A stretch of 64,000 nucleotides of DNA, from contig NZ_JACHUZ010000012.1 in the NCBI RefSeq assembly GCF_019903425.1, positions 62,001-126,000 of the forward strand, written 5' to 3'. Position 1 is the stretch's first letter. Each line of letters opens with the position of its first letter. Positions 8,945 through 15,705 of the stretch are shown piece by piece. Under the pieces are notes generated by a model, which was given only the letters and a program-made list of their open reading frames with translations, was not told the DNA's origin and searched no databases. This DNA is from Vreelandella halophila. Lineage in GTDB: Bacteria > Pseudomonadota > Gammaproteobacteria > Pseudomonadales > Oleiphilaceae. The position numbers were made by a program, and so were the translations under genes.

Positions 8945-9724
8945 TCAGTTGCCTCCCGGCGCGTTGACGGGCGTCTTAACAAGGTCCGGTGGCGCCTGTT
9001 CGGCGGCGATCCGGTAGCCCTTCTCGAAGGCTGCGCGGAACGCGCCATCCACGGGTTCCCAGGCATCTTCAGCCGGGTTCCAGCGACCGGTGCGCTGCTG
9101 GTCGAGCGTCTGGTACATCAGCGCGACCCGACCAATGCGCAGGAAGCGCACGCTGCGCTCCTCGCCCTCGAGTTCAAGCTTCCCGCGGTAGGTGGAGATG
9201 GTGCGCCCGTATTCCAGTTCCTTCTGGAAAGCCGACATCAGCTGCCGGTATTTCTCCGCAGTCGTGACGTCCGCACGTCCCATCATGTCCTCGAGCTCCT
9301 CGACCCGTGCATGCCGCTCGTCGGCCCTGAACGGAACATCGCGTTCGACAAAGCGCTTCAGTGCGTCGAGCGCCTCGAGCATGCTCGGCACGAACTCTTC
9401 CTGGGTGCGGTCGATTTCCGCCAGCTGCTGCTCAAGCGATTCAAGCTCTTCGCGCTGCGATTCGACCTGCCGCTGAAGCTGATCGTTATAGACCCGCAGG
9501 TTCGCAGCCTCATCGCGGGCCGCGCGATACTCGGCGAGCATGGACTGTGCCTCGTTGGACAGCTCATCGATGCGCTGCTGTGTTTCCTGCCCCAGGTCAT
9601 CCAGATTCTTCTGGGCCTGAGTGACCGCATCGACATTGTCGTCGGCAGCCGATGTCACCGGGCAGACGGCAATTACCAGCGACGCCGTAATAGCGCGTGC
9701 CAGCAGGTGTGGTTTCAAATGCAC
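8945..9724 (-). CDS. DUF3450 family exported coiled-coil protein
   Basis: The 259-residue product is a coiled-coil protein of the DUF3450 family, which regularly heads TtpC/ExbB/ExbD/TonB operons. I place the start at a GTG (9724) with GGAGG at 9734-9738. This yields a proper signal peptide (HLKPHLLARAITASLVIAV to about TSAADD). The ATG at 9820 has no ribosome site and would lie almost on the -10 of the candidate Pho promoter, giving 32 extra Arg-rich residues. After the signal there is a long heptad region (about residues 30-110), then a globular part with RFLRIGRVALMYQTLD. It probably works in the periplasm with TtpC; the precise role is unknown. Confidence 0.85.
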   Translation of the reverse strand: MHLKPHLLARAITASLVIAVCPVTSAADDNVDAVTQAQKNLDDLGQETQQRIDELSNEAQSMLAEYRAARDEAANLRVYNDQLQRQVESQREELESLEQQLAEIDRTQEEFVPSMLEALDALKRFVERDVPFRADERHARVEELEDMMGRADVTTAEKYRQLMSAFQKELEYGRTISTYRGKLELEGEERSVRFLRIGRVALMYQTLDQQRTGRWNPAEDAWEPVDGAFRAAFEKGYRIAAEQAPPDLVKTPVNAPGGN

Positions 9725-9821
9725 CTTGTTGGACCTCCATGGATCGTGGACCTTCGGCCCCGCTTCGACGCTATCCGCCCTGAGGGCGGCATCGAGTCGG
9801 TGGCGGCGCCGTGCGGCCATG

Positions 9822-9855
9822 ATGATGGGGCCTAGTTGTTACAATCAGGTGACGT
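9822..9855 (-). promoter_or_regulatory. Candidate PhoB-dependent promoter of the TonB2-type operon
   Basis: On the minus strand 9855-9838 reads ACGTCACCTGATTGTAAC, 11 of 18 matches to the Pho-box consensus with both half-sites of the form xxGTxAC. Exactly 10 nt on is CATCAT (9827-9822), a 4/6 match to TATAAT. Transcription would begin near 9815, which leaves the GTG at 9724 as the usable start. The rest of the 226-bp gap 9725-9950 shows no gene. Confidence 0.5.
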
Positions 9856-9950
9856 TTTTCTTGCTGGAGTGTTAAAAGAGGCGTTGCGCGCTGGGTCCGC
9901 TAACAACCAATGGGGCAGGAACACGCTGGCCGTCCGCGTGGGAGGCAAGC

Positions 9951-10562
9951 CTAGGATTTCAACTCAAACACGGCTTTCTGCGTGGGTGCACCCAGTTCTG
10001 GATGCGCCTCACCGATACCGCCGAGGCTAACCCGGTAACCATTACGCGCCGCGACACCGCTCACCCACTGCCGGAATTTATCGCGCCCCCATTCGAAGCG
10101 ATGGTCCGGATCGCGGAATTCACCGGGCGCCAGATCAAACAGCGGATTGTAATCGGCATTCGGCGTGGTCATGACCAGGAAAGAGGGCCGGAAGTGCTTG
10201 AACACGGCACATTCCAGCGTGGAGAGATCCCGGGGCGGCACGTGCTCGATAACTTCAACCATGGCCGCCGCGTCGAAGCCGGTACAGGCGGGATTGGGTT
10301 CCTGGAAGGAGCCCCGGACCAGCTCAACGGCAGGCGCCCGTTGCTGCAACCAGCAGGCCAGGCGTTCCCGTGCGTTGCGCAGGGAAATCCCGGAGGATTC
10401 CAGCCCCACCAGGCGATCAAAACGCTCCGACTCCAGGCACCGCTGAAGCAGGGCCCCGGAGCCACAGCCCAGGTCGAGGACATTCCGGGCCCGGCTGTTC
10501 GCCAGTACTGACACAACATGGTCAAGGCGGACTTCATGGAGGGCGCTGGTCTGGGTATCCAT
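9951..10562 (-). CDS. Stand-alone Hen1-like RNA 3'-terminal 2'-O-methyltransferase domain
   Basis: The 203-residue protein is a class I SAM methyltransferase (VLDLGCGSGALLQ, residues 28-40). It also has the Hen1 hallmark EVIEH (E103, E106, H107), TTPNADYN (132-139) and HRFEW (H154). These residues correspond to the two Glu and two His that bind the metal in eukaryotic HEN1, with nearly the same spacing. Known Hen1 enzymes methylate the 2'-OH of RNA 3' ends. Bacterial Hen1 is usually about twice as long, has an extra N-terminal domain and is paired with the Pnkp repair ligase. Neither is present here, so the substrate is open. It lies between two transport-related genes with no clear operon. 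Confidence 0.8.
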   Translation of the reverse strand: MDTQTSALHEVRLDHVVSVLANSRARNVLDLGCGSGALLQRCLESERFDRLVGLESSGISLRNARERLACWLQQRAPAVELVRGSFQEPNPACTGFDAAAMVEVIEHVPPRDLSTLECAVFKHFRPSFLVMTTPNADYNPLFDLAPGEFRDPDHRFEWGRDKFRQWVSGVAARNGYRVSLGGIGEAHPELGAPTQKAVFELKS

Positions 10563-10658
10563 AATCTCAGTCTATGCTGCCGGTTTGACGGGTAACAATG
10601 CCGGGAACGGCTGGAAAGGTTACATTGGGGTCTGATTATACGGATTTGTGGAGCATCC

Positions 10659-11414
10659 ATGGCCAACACCCCCCTGGAACACAGCCACCAGCCGGAAGCC
10701 ATCCGGGAACGCCTGTCTGAGCAGCCGAGCCAGAGCTACCTGAGCGACGCCATACTGGGTGGTATCGACGGCTGTGTGACCACCGTTGCCGTCATCGCCA
10801 GCGTGGCGGGTGCCGGCCTGCCCGGCATGATCGCCTTCGTGCTGGGCATCGCCAGCCTGATCGCGGATGCCTTCAGCATGGGCGTGAGCAACTACCAGGC
10901 CGTCAAGAGCCAGGACGATGCCCGGGAGCAGCTTCGGGACCAGGAGGAGCGCCACATCCGTTTCGCCCCTGAGGGTGAACGCGAGGAGATCCGGGAGATC
11001 TTCCGGCAAAAGGGTTTCGAGGGGGACACCCTCGAACAGGTGGTGGACACCATCAGCGCCGACAAGCGCCTCTGGGTGAACACCATGATCCAAGAGGAGT
11101 TCGGCTATGCCCTCTCGGGTCCGGCGCCCTTGAAGGCCGCGCTGGCCACCTTCTGGGTATTCATCGCTGTAGGTCTGATTCCCCTGCTGCCCTTCCTGCT
11201 TCCTTTTCTTGCCGGTATGGAGATGTTTCTGGTTAGCGGGATCACCGCTATTGTCGCATTGTTCGGCGTTGGCTGGGTCAAGGGCCAGATCCTGGGTATG
11301 GCCCGGCTCCGCGCGGGTCTGGAAACACTCGCCATGGGCGGCGGTGCTGCGCTGCTCGCCTTCCTGCTGGGTTTTGTGTTCGAACCCATGCTTGGCGAGC
11401 TCAGGCTCGGTTGA
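10659..11414 (+). CDS. VIT1/CCC1 family iron or manganese transporter
   Basis: The 251-residue membrane protein has the VIT1/CCC1 layout: a first helix with SYLSDAILGGIDGCVTTVAV (residues about 26-46), a second with GIASLIADAFSMGVSNYQAV, a charged cytoplasmic stretch (about 85-150, rich in Glu, with EEREEIREIFRQKGF-type helices that bind metal in plant VIT1), then three C-terminal helices. Family members export Fe2+ or Mn2+ from the cytosol in exchange for protons. It is transcribed away from the Hen1-like gene. No Pho or Fur site was recognised upstream, and only a weak ribosome site (GTGGAG) precedes the ATG. Confidence 0.88.
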   Translation: MANTPLEHSHQPEAIRERLSEQPSQSYLSDAILGGIDGCVTTVAVIASVAGAGLPGMIAFVLGIASLIADAFSMGVSNYQAVKSQDDAREQLRDQEERHIRFAPEGEREEIREIFRQKGFEGDTLEQVVDTISADKRLWVNTMIQEEFGYALSGPAPLKAALATFWVFIAVGLIPLLPFLLPFLAGMEMFLVSGITAIVALFGVGWVKGQILGMARLRAGLETLAMGGGAALLAFLLGFVFEPMLGELRLG

Positions 11415-11423
11415 GCCATTACG

Positions 11424-11457
11424 ACGACATAGAACTGTAACAACTTCGCGTTACTGT
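11424..11457 (+). promoter_or_regulatory. Candidate PhoB-dependent promoter of the pyrophosphatase gene
   Basis: 11424-11441 reads ACGACATAGAACTGTAAC, 13 of 18 matches to the Pho-box consensus. TACTGT (11452-11457) lies exactly 10 nt downstream as a -10 candidate. Transcription starting about 7 nt later would fall at the ATG (11465), implying a leaderless or nearly leaderless mRNA. Confidence 0.5.
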
Positions 11458-11464
11458 AGCGTGC

Positions 11465-12085
11465 ATGAGATATCTATTCCAGACAGTGGCCGTAAGCGCC
11501 ATACTCTTGGCTGCCGCCAGCAGTGCGACAGCCAGTGCGGCAACAGACACAATCCCGCACCCCTACCAGCTGGCACAGCCGGAGGAAGCACCAGCGCGTC
11601 TGCTCGCGTTGGTAGAGATTCCCGCAGGCTCCTCCATAAAGTATGAAGTGGATAAACAGACCGGCCATGTGATTGTTGACCGTTTTCTTAAAACACCAGT
11701 CGCTTACCCCGCAAACTACGGCTCGCTACCTTCGGTATTCGCCAAAGATGGCGACCCTATCGACATACTGGTGTTCACCCGTGCGTCTGTTACACCGGGT
11801 GCCGCTATAGAAGTCCGCCCAATCGGTACGTTACGCATGAGCGACGAGGGCGAAGCCGACAACAAGATCATTGCCGTCCCGGCAGCCGATGTTGACCCCT
11901 TTTTCGGCGATGTACACAGCATCGAGGACCTGCCTGATGAATCCCGTGCCAGTATTGAGGCCTTCTTCAGAAACTATAGGTCCAACGACCCTTCCAGCGA
12001 GAAGGTAACGACCGATGGTTTCAGGGATGCCAAGGCCACTACCAAGGCCTTGAAGCGCCTCCTGAACAACAGCCACTCCAAGTAA
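11465..12085 (+). CDS. Exported family I inorganic pyrophosphatase
   Basis: The 206-residue protein carries the soluble family I pyrophosphatase core: EIPAGSSIKYEVDKQTG (about residues 51-67), the PVAYPANYGSLP motif and the metal-binding DGDPIDILV (about 96-104), then a later Asp/Lys region. Unlike the usual cytosolic enzyme it has a clear signal peptide (MRYLFQTVAVSAILLAAASS, cleavage near ASA/ATD), so it should hydrolyse pyrophosphate outside the cytoplasm. No ribosome site precedes the ATG, consistent with a leaderless transcript from the Pho-like promoter. In context it would release phosphate in the periplasm during phosphate starvation. That role is inferred. Confidence 0.9.
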   Translation: MRYLFQTVAVSAILLAAASSATASAATDTIPHPYQLAQPEEAPARLLALVEIPAGSSIKYEVDKQTGHVIVDRFLKTPVAYPANYGSLPSVFAKDGDPIDILVFTRASVTPGAAIEVRPIGTLRMSDEGEADNKIIAVPAADVDPFFGDVHSIEDLPDESRASIEAFFRNYRSNDPSSEKVTTDGFRDAKATTKALKRLLNNSHSK

Positions 12086-12150
12086 CGCACACCATTGAGC
12101 CCTGATCGGCCTGCCCGTCAGTAACCGGCGGGTACTGCATACTCTGCCCT

Positions 12151-12166
12151 CGTCATGATCATGACG
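12151..12166. promoter_or_regulatory. Perfect 16-bp palindrome upstream of receptor 2
   Basis: CGTCATGATCATGACG is a perfect dyad in the 205-bp gap between the pyrophosphatase and receptor 2, about 70 bp upstream of the Pho-box-like site. It has the form of an operator for a dimeric regulator, which I cannot name. A GC-rich hairpin without a U-tract lies just before it (about 12110-12135). Confidence 0.35.
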
Positions 12167-12220
12167 CTTTCCTCAAAACCCACCTCCCTCAACGACTTGT
12201 GAAACCCCGACGACATTCGA

Positions 12221-12254
12221 GGGACACACAACTGTCACACCCTTTCCCTACCGT
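12221..12254 (+). promoter_or_regulatory. Candidate PhoB-dependent promoter of TonB receptor 2
   Basis: 12221-12238 reads GGGACACACAACTGTCAC, 13 of 18 matches to the Pho-box consensus with a perfect downstream half-site. TACCGT (12249-12254) begins exactly 10 nt after it as the -10 candidate. The leader to the ATG would be about 30 nt. Confidence 0.55.
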
Positions 12255-12290
12255 GTAACCGCAATTAACCGACAGCAATGAGGAAGCCAC

Positions 12291-15092
12291 ATGTCGAGCA
12301 GACAAAACAACAGACCCCACTTTCAGCGCACGCTACTGGCGCTGGCAACAGGGGTGTCAGTATCCACCGCGCTCCAGGCTGCGGATATCTCGGGCCAGGT
12401 CACCAATGCCGAGACCGGGGAGCCACTGAGTGGCGTTCAGGTACGCGTAATGAAAAGCGGGAAGACAGTCTACACAGATGATTCCGGCCGTTACGAACTT
12501 CAGGATATCGATGAAGGCAGTCAGACACTACGCTTCGACTACCAGGGTATTCCCGCCAGCAACGAACAGGTAGAAGCCGACTCCGAGAACGTGGTTCTGA
12601 ACGTCGACCTTGCCGGCTCTGACGCGTCTTCACTTCCCGAGATGCTTGTCAGTGGTCAGCAGTACGCGCAGAACAAAGCGCTGACGAAATACCAGAACGC
12701 GGATGCTATCAAGAGCTTCATCTCTTCAGACGAAATGGGGCAGTTTGTCGACCAGAACGTGGCGGAATCCGCCCAGCGTCTGCCGGGGGTTTCCATTACC
12801 CGTGACCAGGGCGAGGGTCGGTTTGTCAGTATTCGCGGCATTGGACCCGAGTTGAGCACTGTCACCGTGAACGGGATGCGCCTGGGCACGCCCGAAGACG
12901 GTTCCCGCGCAGTGCCACTGGACGTCATACCGACGGGCTCGGTCGACACGATTGCCATTACCAAGGCCCCCACGCCCGACATGGCAGGCGACTCCATAGG
13001 CGGTAACGTGAATGTGCAGTCCGCCTCGCCTTTTGAACAGGATGAGGGCCAGATACGCTACCGTGCGGAAGCCTCCCACAACCAGCTCAGCGGCGAGACT
13101 GGTCCTAATTTTCAGTTCAGCATGAGCGATGTCTTCAACGATACGCTGGGCGTTTCTTTCGGAATCAACTACAGGGACCGTAAGCTCGAATCCGATAACG
13201 TGGAGGCTGAGTACGACGAACTCGATGGCCCCGACGGACCGGGTTTCACGATTGTCGAGCTTCAGGAGCGCAAGTATTTCGTCAACCGCGAACGCCTGGG
13301 TGCCAACCTGAACCTGGAGTTCCGGCCCGACAGCGATACACGCTTTTTCGTGGATACTCTCTACAGTGAGTTCACGGACAAAGAAACCCGCCAACGCAAC
13401 AAGTTTGATCTGGACAGCGGTAGTCTGACCAGCTTTGACGGCAACCGTGGAACCATCGAGAACATTGACGGCAGTGACTACAACCGGCGTATTCGTTTCC
13501 GCACGAAAGAGCAGGATACCCTCGCAATTAATGCGGGCGGCGAGCATGACTTCGAAGACTGGAACCTGGATTATTACGCCGGCGTATCCGACACGAAAGA
13601 GCGGGTCACGGACGAAAACGAAGGCCGCTTTGAATACGACCAGGGACAGCTTGGCGCCGATTTCTCAATCGGTAATGGCCGACCTGATGTCGATGTGAAC
13701 GCGCCTAGCGGCAGTGTCCTTAATGACGCCAACTTTGTTCTGGACAAGACTATCCTGGAACCGAAGGCTGTGGATGATGACCAGCAGAACATCGGTTTCA
13801 ATGTTGAGTTCCCTGGCGCTATGGATATCGCCAGTCTGACGCTCAAGACCGGTGTGGACATGCGGTTCACTGAGAAGGATGTGGATGTCAACGAGATCGA
13901 GCTGGCTGATACACCCAACATCCGGCTGGACGAGTTTTCGGATGGCGCGCTGAAGAATTTCTCCACGGAATCGCTGGATCATGGCTTTGCTGATCTCGGT
14001 AACCGCATCAGCTTTAACCGCTATCTCAACTTCTACAATGCCAACCGTGAAGACTTCAACATTGACCCTGATGACCGTGACGAAATCAGGGAGCTGAGAA
14101 CCGCGGAGGATTTCGTTGCCGAGGAAGACGTTACTTCCGGCTATTTCATGGGTACTTGGGAGGAGGATCGCTGGAAAGTGATCAGTGGTGTCCGCGTTGA
14201 ACAAACCGACTTTTCGGCTACGGGTAACGAGCTGGAGTTCGACACCAATGGCAACCTCAGTGTCAGCCCACGAACGGCGGATTCAAACTACACCAACGTG
14301 TTGCCCAGTGTTCACGCCAGCTATGACCTCACAGATGACATGGTGCTCAGAGGCGCCTGGACCAATACCATCGCCCGCCCGGATTACCAGGATATATCGC
14401 CCCGTACCGAAATTGATCGTGAGGATCAGGAAGTGGAGCAGGGAAATCCGGACCTGGATCCCTTTGAAGCAACCAATTATGACCTGATGTTCGACTGGTA
14501 CTTCGCTGAGGCAAGCGTGTGGTCCCTGGGCGCTTTCTACAAGGATATCGAGAACTTTGTAGTGGATCAGACGCGCAACAATGTTGCCGAATTCAGTGGC
14601 TTCGACGTCACTCGACCCACCAACAGTACCGAAGCCAGCGTCCAGGGCGTTGAAACGAACTTCCAGTACGGCTTCAGAGAAGGAGCCCTGAAGGGTGTTC
14701 TGCTGGGTGGTAACCTGACGCTGCTTGATACGGAGCTGGAGGTGCCGGAACGCAGTGGCGAAACCTTCAGTCTGCCAAGCTCTCCGGATCGCACCGGCAA
14801 CCTGTACGTGGGCTACGAGGAAGGACCAGTCAGTACCCGGCTCAGCGTCAGCCATCGTGATGAGATCCTGGACGAGCTGGGTGATGACACGCGTTATGAT
14901 GTCTATCAAACCGAGCACACCCAGGTTGATTTCACCTCTTCCTACCAGGTTCACGACTCGGTACAGGTTCTCGCTGAGGTCACCAACATCACGGATGAAC
15001 CTCTGGAGCTCTATCAGGGCTCTGAAGGGAAAACGCTTCAGTTTGAAGAGTACGGCCCAACGTTCTCAGTAGGCGTCAAAGGCAGTTTCTGA
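12291..15092 (+). CDS. TonB-dependent outer-membrane receptor 2 (TIGR01782-like)
   Basis: The 933-residue protein has a signal peptide (cleavage near ALQAA, residue 33), a carboxypeptidase-regulatory-like domain (ISGQVTNAETGEPLSGVQV), a plug domain (about 125-260) with FVSIRGIGPELSTVTVNGM and the VPLDVIPTGSVDTIAITKAP signature of the TIGR01782 receptor group, and a large barrel ending in GVKGSF. A GAGGAA ribosome site precedes the ATG. It is only distantly similar to receptor 1 and transcribed the other way, but has the same domain order and a similar Pho-box-like promoter. It probably shares the nearby TonB2 machinery. Substrate unknown. A strong GC hairpin follows the stop. Confidence 0.93.
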   Translation: MSSRQNNRPHFQRTLLALATGVSVSTALQAADISGQVTNAETGEPLSGVQVRVMKSGKTVYTDDSGRYELQDIDEGSQTLRFDYQGIPASNEQVEADSENVVLNVDLAGSDASSLPEMLVSGQQYAQNKALTKYQNADAIKSFISSDEMGQFVDQNVAESAQRLPGVSITRDQGEGRFVSIRGIGPELSTVTVNGMRLGTPEDGSRAVPLDVIPTGSVDTIAITKAPTPDMAGDSIGGNVNVQSASPFEQDEGQIRYRAEASHNQLSGETGPNFQFSMSDVFNDTLGVSFGINYRDRKLESDNVEAEYDELDGPDGPGFTIVELQERKYFVNRERLGANLNLEFRPDSDTRFFVDTLYSEFTDKETRQRNKFDLDSGSLTSFDGNRGTIENIDGSDYNRRIRFRTKEQDTLAINAGGEHDFEDWNLDYYAGVSDTKERVTDENEGRFEYDQGQLGADFSIGNGRPDVDVNAPSGSVLNDANFVLDKTILEPKAVDDDQQNIGFNVEFPGAMDIASLTLKTGVDMRFTEKDVDVNEIELADTPNIRLDEFSDGALKNFSTESLDHGFADLGNRISFNRYLNFYNANREDFNIDPDDRDEIRELRTAEDFVAEEDVTSGYFMGTWEEDRWKVISGVRVEQTDFSATGNELEFDTNGNLSVSPRTADSNYTNVLPSVHASYDLTDDMVLRGAWTNTIARPDYQDISPRTEIDREDQEVEQGNPDLDPFEATNYDLMFDWYFAEASVWSLGAFYKDIENFVVDQTRNNVAEFSGFDVTRPTNSTEASVQGVETNFQYGFREGALKGVLLGGNLTLLDTELEVPERSGETFSLPSSPDRTGNLYVGYEEGPVSTRLSVSHRDEILDELGDDTRYDVYQTEHTQVDFTSSYQVHDSVQVLAEVTNITDEPLELYQGSEGKTLQFEEYGPTFSVGVKGSF

Positions 15093-15114
15093 CTGATACG
15101 GAATGACCCCCTGC

Positions 15115-15136
15115 GCCGCCCCGAGGACGGGGCGGC
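15115..15136 (+). terminator. Terminator hairpin after TonB receptor 2
   Basis: GCCGCCCCG and CGGGGCGGC form a perfect 9-bp stem with a 4-nt loop, 22 bp after the receptor stop codon, followed by AGTTTCAT. The U-run is short but the position and stem fit an intrinsic terminator. It may also serve the convergent regulator gene. Confidence 0.7.
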
Positions 15137-15200
15137 AGTTTCATACCTGAGCAAGTCGAGCAGCCCAACCCTACCGAGCGCCAGAGCTTGAGCCCGAATC

Positions 15201-15581
15201 TCACAACCCGAATGACGCCAGGATCGGACAGGGGCCGGAATCCTCTGCCTCACAGTCTGCTGCTAGTTGCTCCAGCGAATCACGGGCCTGCTGCAGTTCC
15301 TGAATCCTGACATCAAGCGCTTCAATACGGCTCCTTGCGAGCTCTCTGGCACGGTGATGATCGTAGCTGGCATCCAGGCCAATCAGCTCCCTGATCTCCA
15401 CCAGCGAGAACCCCGCTGCCTGCGCCTTGCGGATGAACCGGAGACGACGCAGATCCTCATTCCCGTAGTGCCGAACGCCGCCTTCACGGGGCGGGATCCC
15501 GAGCAGCCCCTTGCGTTGGTAGAAACGGACCGTTTCCACCCCCACATCACAGGCAGAAGCCAGTTTTCCGATGGTAAGCAT
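15201..15581 (-). CDS. MerR-family copper-type regulator, CueR-like
   Basis: The 126-residue protein starts at the ATG at 15581, preceded by GAGGAG; the longer frame adds 15 residues that overlap the operator. It has the MerR winged-helix start (MLTIGKLASACDVGVETVRFYQRKGLL), a dimerisation helix (about 75-108) and a metal loop with C110 and C118. The C-x7-C-P spacing is that of CueR-type Cu+/Ag+ sensors and not of MerR (C-x8-C). CueR has Ser77 at the base of the dimer helix where divalent-metal sensors have Cys; by my alignment this protein has His75 there. It is divergent from copA and should activate it from the shared operator. Confidence 0.85.
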   Translation of the reverse strand: MLTIGKLASACDVGVETVRFYQRKGLLGIPPREGGVRHYGNEDLRRLRFIRKAQAAGFSLVEIRELIGLDASYDHHRARELARSRIEALDVRIQELQQARDSLEQLAADCEAEDSGPCPILASFGL

Positions 15582-15601
15582 TGTTCTCCTCAGCTCTGGA
15601 C

Positions 15602-15633
15602 TTGACTCCGTACCATGGTACGGCATCTATTCT
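15602..15633 (+). promoter_or_regulatory. MerR-type operator/promoter of copA
   Basis: A consensus -35 TTGACT (15602-15607) is followed by a perfect 16-bp dyad CCGTACCATGGTACGG (15608-15623) and a -10-like TATTCT (15628-15633). The spacer is 20 nt, overlong as in MerR-family promoters (19-20 nt), where metal-bound activator untwists the DNA. It lies between the divergent CueR-like gene and copA. Confidence 0.85.
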
Positions 15634-15705
15634 GATTGTATACGGTAACCCACAGGTCTATAACAAGAATCTCAACCGCTGAACGGAGCGGCAGGAGGAG
15701 CACCC

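Noticed and set aside
11443-11460. Second Pho box overlapping the pyrophosphatase -10
   Set aside because: The CTGTA halves there are 19 bp apart, not the 11 bp of Pho direct repeats.
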